Positions 59,257 to 64,000 of a DNA stretch of 64,000 nucleotides are shown one piece after another. A model generated the notes under the pieces. The model did no database searches. It worked only from the letters and a program-made list of their open reading frames with translations, and was not told where the DNA came from. Position 1 is the first letter of the stretch. The number at the start of each line of letters is the position of its first letter. The position numbers were made by a program, and so were the translations under genes. This DNA comes from Circinella minor (lineage: Eukaryota; Mucoromycota; Mucoromycetes; Mucorales; Lichtheimiaceae), in contig JAEPRB010000037.1 of the NCBI GenBank assembly GCA_016758965.1, positions 124,001-188,000 on the forward strand. Reading direction: 5' to 3'.

Positions 59257-59543
59257 ACATATTGATTATTTGTACTACCATCCACTTTTCTTGTAAAAAA
59301 AACAAACACATACCAAAATTTACCCCTCGCCATTTCTCCACTTACAAAAACTTCATGAAATGATACATTTTAAAAATAACTATTCTATTTTGTTCAAACT
59401 GAAAAAAAAAATTGTAAATAAAAAATCTGTAACATTAAAAATAATGATAACATAGAATACTATAACTAATTATTCATAATCTTTTTATTATTACTATTAA
59501 ATGGTTAATATGGAATGGATGAGAGAGTTAGAGTTATATTGGA

Positions 59544-60217
59544 TTATACAAGTCGATAATATCTCATAAGAAGTGTAGATGAAACACAAAATACTCCAAT
59601 AGCAAATACAATAGACATAAACCATGTTAAATCTTCATGCCTTTGTCCAGGAACCAAAACATTCATTCCCCATAAGCCTGTGACAAGATTCATAGGAACC
59701 AAAATGCTACCCAGTGCCGTTAATTTGGACAAAACATCGTTCATTTCATTATTAGTTTGTGTCATTTCGATGGATATTTGTGCCAAATAATTTGAATGAG
59801 AACGTGATGATATTTTTTCATAATGAGATAATGCCTGTAACATAGTAATAATATGGTCTTGGACGTCACCTAGATACAATGATACTTCACTGCTCAATAC
59901 CGGGAGTTGTGAATCACTATTGTTACTACCACCGTAAATGGGTGTTGGTGATTTATGTATTAAATCGGCTCGTTTGACCAGTGTTTTGACGACATCCACT
60001 TTTCCTGACAATAATCGCATCATTCCCATCATCCTTTTTCGACAATATCCTATCCTTCGTAACATATCCGATTGTTCAGACTCTTTGAGAATAAGCACAA
60101 GTTCATCAATAGAGTCAACTTCGAATTCAATAGATCGAACAATGGGTGCAAATGAGTCAGTGATATCATCCAACAATCCATAACATATCCAATCTAAAGT
60201 ATTATTTAATAGGCGTT

Positions 60218-60251
<34 letters not shown>

Positions 60252-60443
60252 CAATCCATCAAATATAAGAAATGGAACACATTTTACCCGGTGTCACGTT
60301 AATATAATCCCTCAGTTGCTTTATTCGCTTTCGCACATTATGTGGATGTGGAGTCGGCCTAAAATGAAACTATAGTAATATAATATATTTAAGTTTAGCA
60401 TTAATACCTCATCATGACACACACACACACACACGCACGCACG

Positions 60444-60478
<35 letters not shown>

Positions 60479-61639
60479 TGACATCATGACCCTCCCCCTC
60501 AAGAAAGAAAAAAAGAAACATATTTTTTTTTCTTATGTAAACTTTACCGTAAGCACTCCTTCTTTCATCACAATGATGTAAAGAGCTAAAGGTTGTAAAT
60601 AATTAACCGAAGCTTGATCTTGTTCAAAGCTTCGAAAACAAATGAAATAATAATTTTTATACACTTCACATTTTTCATGTTGTTCCTCCATACTAATATC
60701 TTCAACCGTTAATGGATGAATATGAAAAGTCTTGGACAGGATTTTCATTTCCGCATCGGTTGGGCTTGAGATGTCCAACCAAAAACACCCTTTTTTCAAT
60801 AAATCACTCAGTTGTTGGTATCCTCTTCTTGTATCATGCATTGGTATATCTTCAATGGATTTTGCATGAATTGGTTTTGATTCTGTGACTGAAAACAGGG
60901 TGACCCGACCTTCCACTTGATCTTGCTTTTCGCTATTTGTATATTTATCTCGATCGCCATATAAACTACATCGTCGTAATGTAGATCGTCTTCGTCGTCT
61001 TCCTCCCTGTTGCCGCTGTTGTTCTGATGATGATGGTGATATAGATGATGAACGGGGAGGTAATTCCAAATGTTTACTTGATTTGATTTCACGAATATAA
61101 TTATCTAGTTCATTATAATTTATAACATCTTCATCCACTTTTTTATCATTAGGAAAACAAACATCTTCCTCAAGTCCTGAATCATCATGTCGGGATGAAT
61201 CATCTGCAGAGTCGGAAGCTGTTGTATAATATCCATTTCCACCCGATGCAGGATGCTGCATATCAATGGTGAAGTCGTCTTGAAGAAGGTGCTGATTTTC
61301 TTCTGGTGAAGTACTAAAGACTACTTGTTGATTCTATTATAATTAAATTTATTATGGGAGGTGGAGGGTTTAGTTCATTAATCATATCAAAACTATATGT
61401 AAGTTTAAGTTTAATTTTTTTTTTTTTGTCCCGCCCTCTTTCTCTTACACGTCTACTTTAATTATTCTTACCGGAGTGCTAGGTGAACTGTAATTCCGTG
61501 ATCGATTGAAAAAAAGATTAAGTGGAGAAAATACTGAACTTTGTCGTTCTTCATGAATCACTGGTTCATTTCCATTCTGGAGCTGTTCTTGTTGTTGAGC
61601 TGAATGTCGTTGGCGTTTTGATCTACGAGAACGACCCAT
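59544..61639 (-). CDS. MNR2: CorA-type Mg2+ transporter (Alr/Mnr2-like)
   Basis: Magnesium channel/transporter of the fungal CorA branch. Four exons (61639-61472, 61333-60548, 60369-60288, 60193-59544) encode 561 residues. The N-terminus is hydrophilic: Arg-rich, then acidic/Ser-rich, with GGRRRRRSTLRRCSLYGD as a possible kinase-regulated basic patch. The CorA cytosolic domain includes CFWLDISSPTDAEMKILSKT, FHIHPLTVEDI, and FHFRPTPHPHNVRKRIKQLR. The end has two membrane helices: the first leads into the signature MNLVTGLWGMNV (GMN filter), the second is WFMSIVFAIGVFCVSSTLLM. The length is shorter than yeast Alr1 (859 residues). Whether it is plasma-membrane Alr or vacuolar Mnr2 cannot be decided. 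Intron 3 carries a 32-base homopolymer and intron 2 a long CA-type repeat. Confidence 0.92.
60220..60251. repeat. 32-base T homopolymer inside a CorA intron
   Basis: A pure run of 32 T on the plus strand (A on the transcribed message) lies in the third CorA intron, about 25 bases from the acceptor side. It is one of several 25-32 base T tracts in the window (near 16618-16643, 24743-24772, 32808-32834). Confidence 0.9.
60419..60476. repeat. CA/CG/TA compound microsatellite in a CorA intron
   Basis: CA repeats interrupted by CACGCACG units, then a TA run, all inside the second CorA intron. Likely polymorphic in length. Confidence 0.85.
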
Positions 61640-61962
61640 ACTGTTTATATTGAGATATAAGAGAGGAAAAGAAAAAGAAAAAGGGAAGGAAGGGAAAACG
61701 CGCAGTTAAGCTATATTACTATTGAGACTTTCTTTTTTTGTTGGGGAGGGTGTAAATATGGAATTCTTGCTATTATCCGTTTAAGCAATAAGTTGGCTGT
61801 CAAATATACACATGAAATCCAGTGTTGGACAAGAACAATGCTTTCTCTTTTTCTTTTTTCCTTTTTTTTTTTTGTGTGACATTTTCTCATATCGGCAGCA
61901 ATTTTCCGTGTTTCACGTTCTTTTTAATAGGATAAAGAACTGTATAAACACTTACCTTCACG

Positions 61963-62017
<55 letters not shown>

Positions 62018-64000
62018 CGTATCTTTGCCTTTCTCTTTAATTAAAGAAATATATACATCAAATAATTTATTATAGTCAAGTATTAATGAATCTGAATGAT
62101 TAGTCAAAGTCTAGAAATTTGATTAATTAAATCCAAAGATAATATTGAAAGATGGATGATGTTTACCTTTTCTCTTGTTTGTTTGTTTGTTTAATTACTA
62201 TATTACGTATGTATACAAATACACCACCTGTGTAATGAAAGTACGTACCGGATTAATTGTGTTTTCAAACTATGAAGTTATAATAGTCATATAGGACATT
62301 AGTTAACATATGATTTTTGGTGATTAGCTATATAATAAAGTAGCTGGTCTAGATATCATATTAGTGTTATATAGAGATTAAATGAATCGTAAAATAGTGG
62401 TCCTAAATTTTATCATTCATCATTAACGACGTTATATTTAAAAAGTACGTAGATGTCTTGACTATCTTCCATGTACACATTTTTAATCTGCTGAGTAACA
62501 TCATGCAACACAAGTTTTTTTTTTATATATTATTATAAAACAAATATCAATTCAAAATTTCATACTAAAGTATTATTATGCAATATTAAATAACAAAAAT
62601 AGAATAAACCATATGTAACATTTTTATTTATTGACCCAGAAATATTATTTAATAATGAGGGTGGTTGGTGTTGTATGCAATTGCTTATAATATCCATCGC
62701 CACAATTGTGATAGCCAATTGAGAGTCGTCAATAAACGGTATCTTTGGTATACTGTTAATGTGCGGGATGGATCTCTGCTTGAATAATATAAAATGAATT
62801 AAATCATTGCTATTTTCATGACTAAAATCAAATAGTCACTGACAGCAGTTTTTTTTTATATTAAAGATAGATGTACGAAATAAATACACTAGTAAGTTTT
62901 GTACCTGTATCTTGACTACAATATATTCTTGAAAAAGAGTACGTAAGAAAGTGATTATTACCTTGCTTTTACGGAATGATGTTGAAGTAATCTAAAGCGT
63001 TTTGTTGTGCAATAGGTAATTACTTTTTACCTTATCAACAGGAAAAAAAAGAAACAATCGTAAAATAATTTATAAGTCTATATTTTATATTATTTTTTCT
63101 CGGATGAGTTACACATAAAAACAATATAGATGCTTCTATACGTATGGAGTCGATGTCTATAATAAGAAGGTACCAAAAAGCCATGATATTCAACTATATA
63201 ACCACCTTGTTGGGTATCGTCTTGATTATTCAAGTGCTCAAGTTTATTCTTAGCAGGTAACACAAAGAAATTCTTACTATAAAATCACGTAAAAGTACAT
63301 ATATAATTTTCTTTGTTCTTTTTCCCCTATCCGTGATTGCTCAACAAAATATCAAAACAAAAACCTGTTAAATTTATAATTACGTAACCATCTGAAGAAA
63401 AAAGAACATTCTTTTGTACGTATTGCATCAGAAAAAAAACTTGTTTTGCAGTAATAACTTCATATCGTGCTGCGGGAAAAGTCAATGATTTAGAATTTAT
63501 TGTATGAAATGGAATATTATTTTTTTGCGAGAAGAGAATATGAGCTCTCTTATATGTTATGGGCCAATTTTTTCTACAGTGGGTAACTACTGTGCCACTG
63601 GTGAAGTTCATTTATGTAATTTATAATTGGATCAAACTACGTATTTCTCTTGCATGAATTTTCATCTTTTTTTTTTTTTTGCCACATCACATGGTAAATT
63701 ATGTAAAAACTAAAAAGAGGGCCGTTCACATCTTTTATTTTTCAAGAATTTCATCAAGTAACTTCAAATAAAGTATACATATATATATTCATCGATACAT
63801 TGCCAAAGTTAACAATAAAATCGACAACAGAAACGTGTGATCCCAAAACACTCTTGCTAAAGAAGGGTCGAAACATACATATACCATGTTTTAAAAATAT
63901 GATTTCGTCTATATATCACTCAAAAACAAAATGAATGTAATAAAAAATCTATGGTATGGTATGATTATCATTTTTGTCACCATGGAAACGAATAAAACAT
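61640..64000. other. Terminal gene-poor region
   Basis: 2.4 kb AT-rich DNA with the (CA)25 repeat and about eight TACGTA sites (near 62202, 62243, 62443, 62940, 63140, 63382, 63417, 63640). A minus-strand ATG frame of 94 codons (63611-63327) has coding-like composition (for example HCRRKNWPITYK-type basic/aromatic residues) but no motif I recognise. It is left unannotated. Confidence 0.4.
61964..62013. repeat. (CA)25 microsatellite
   Basis: A perfect dinucleotide repeat of 50 bases upstream of the CorA gene on the far side of its promoter. Longest perfect dinucleotide repeat in the window. Confidence 0.95.

Noticed and set aside
63327..63611. 94-codon minus-strand ORF
   Set aside because: ATG-started and plausible in composition, but this length arises by chance in 64 kb of such DNA and I see no motif, leader or splice context.
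1..64000. tRNA, rRNA or CRISPR loci
   Set aside because: No A/B-box tRNA-like pair, 5S-like sequence or regularly spaced repeats were found on reading; a tRNAscan-SE/Infernal run would settle this.

Overview
The window is nuclear DNA of a fungus, most likely an early-diverging one (Mucoromycota, probably Mucorales). The evidence is strong A+T richness, long T/A homopolymers, many short GT-AG introns, Asn/Gln/His/Thr-rich proteins, mitochondrial SQR and GARP-type Vps52 genes typical of fungi, and a gene at 48337-50908 whose C-terminal layout I recognise from a protein family expanded in Mucorales. The species cannot be named from the sequence. I saw no tRNA, rRNA or CRISPR.

Layout, left to right. 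1-2906 is gene-poor and holds a candidate MITE. 2907-12253 is compact: a small ORF; a Mug190-like SMP/C2 lipid-transfer protein (minus); a small single-pass membrane protein and TRM9 (plus); and the ribosome-associated Hsp70 SSB (minus), convergent with TRM9. 13634-24179 carries a PPxY-bearing membrane protein, a small secreted Cys-rich peptide, mitochondrial sulfide:quinone oxidoreductase, mitochondrial uL11 and a coiled-coil protein. 26467-31885 holds an otubain, a degraded gene resembling the ERG2/sigma-1 receptor family, and a right-handed beta-helix protein. 31886-37832 is almost gene-free, with one likely LINE relic. 37833-50908 carries a Pro-rich coiled-coil protein, a RING-H2 E3 ligase, VPS52 and the Mucorales-type gene with a candidate PD-(D/E)XK signature. 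52246-55748 is a transposon graveyard: a dead MULE-type transposase and a 749-bp pogo/Tigger element with inverted ends and a TA duplication. 57811-61639 has allantoicase (purine nitrogen use) and a CorA-type Mg2+ transporter. The last 2.4 kb has no convincing gene.

The genes are ordinary housekeeping functions and do not form an operon-like pathway. Three concern ubiquitin (PPxY protein, otubain, RING-H2 protein). TRM9 and SSB both act in translation. The points most worth following are the candidate nuclease family at 48337-50908, an 18-base in-frame exon carrying the otubain catalytic Cys, the intact-ended pogo derivative, and the strong excess of TACGTA in non-coding DNA. Exon boundaries were read by eye from GT-AG signals and reading frame; those given to the base add up to open frames.
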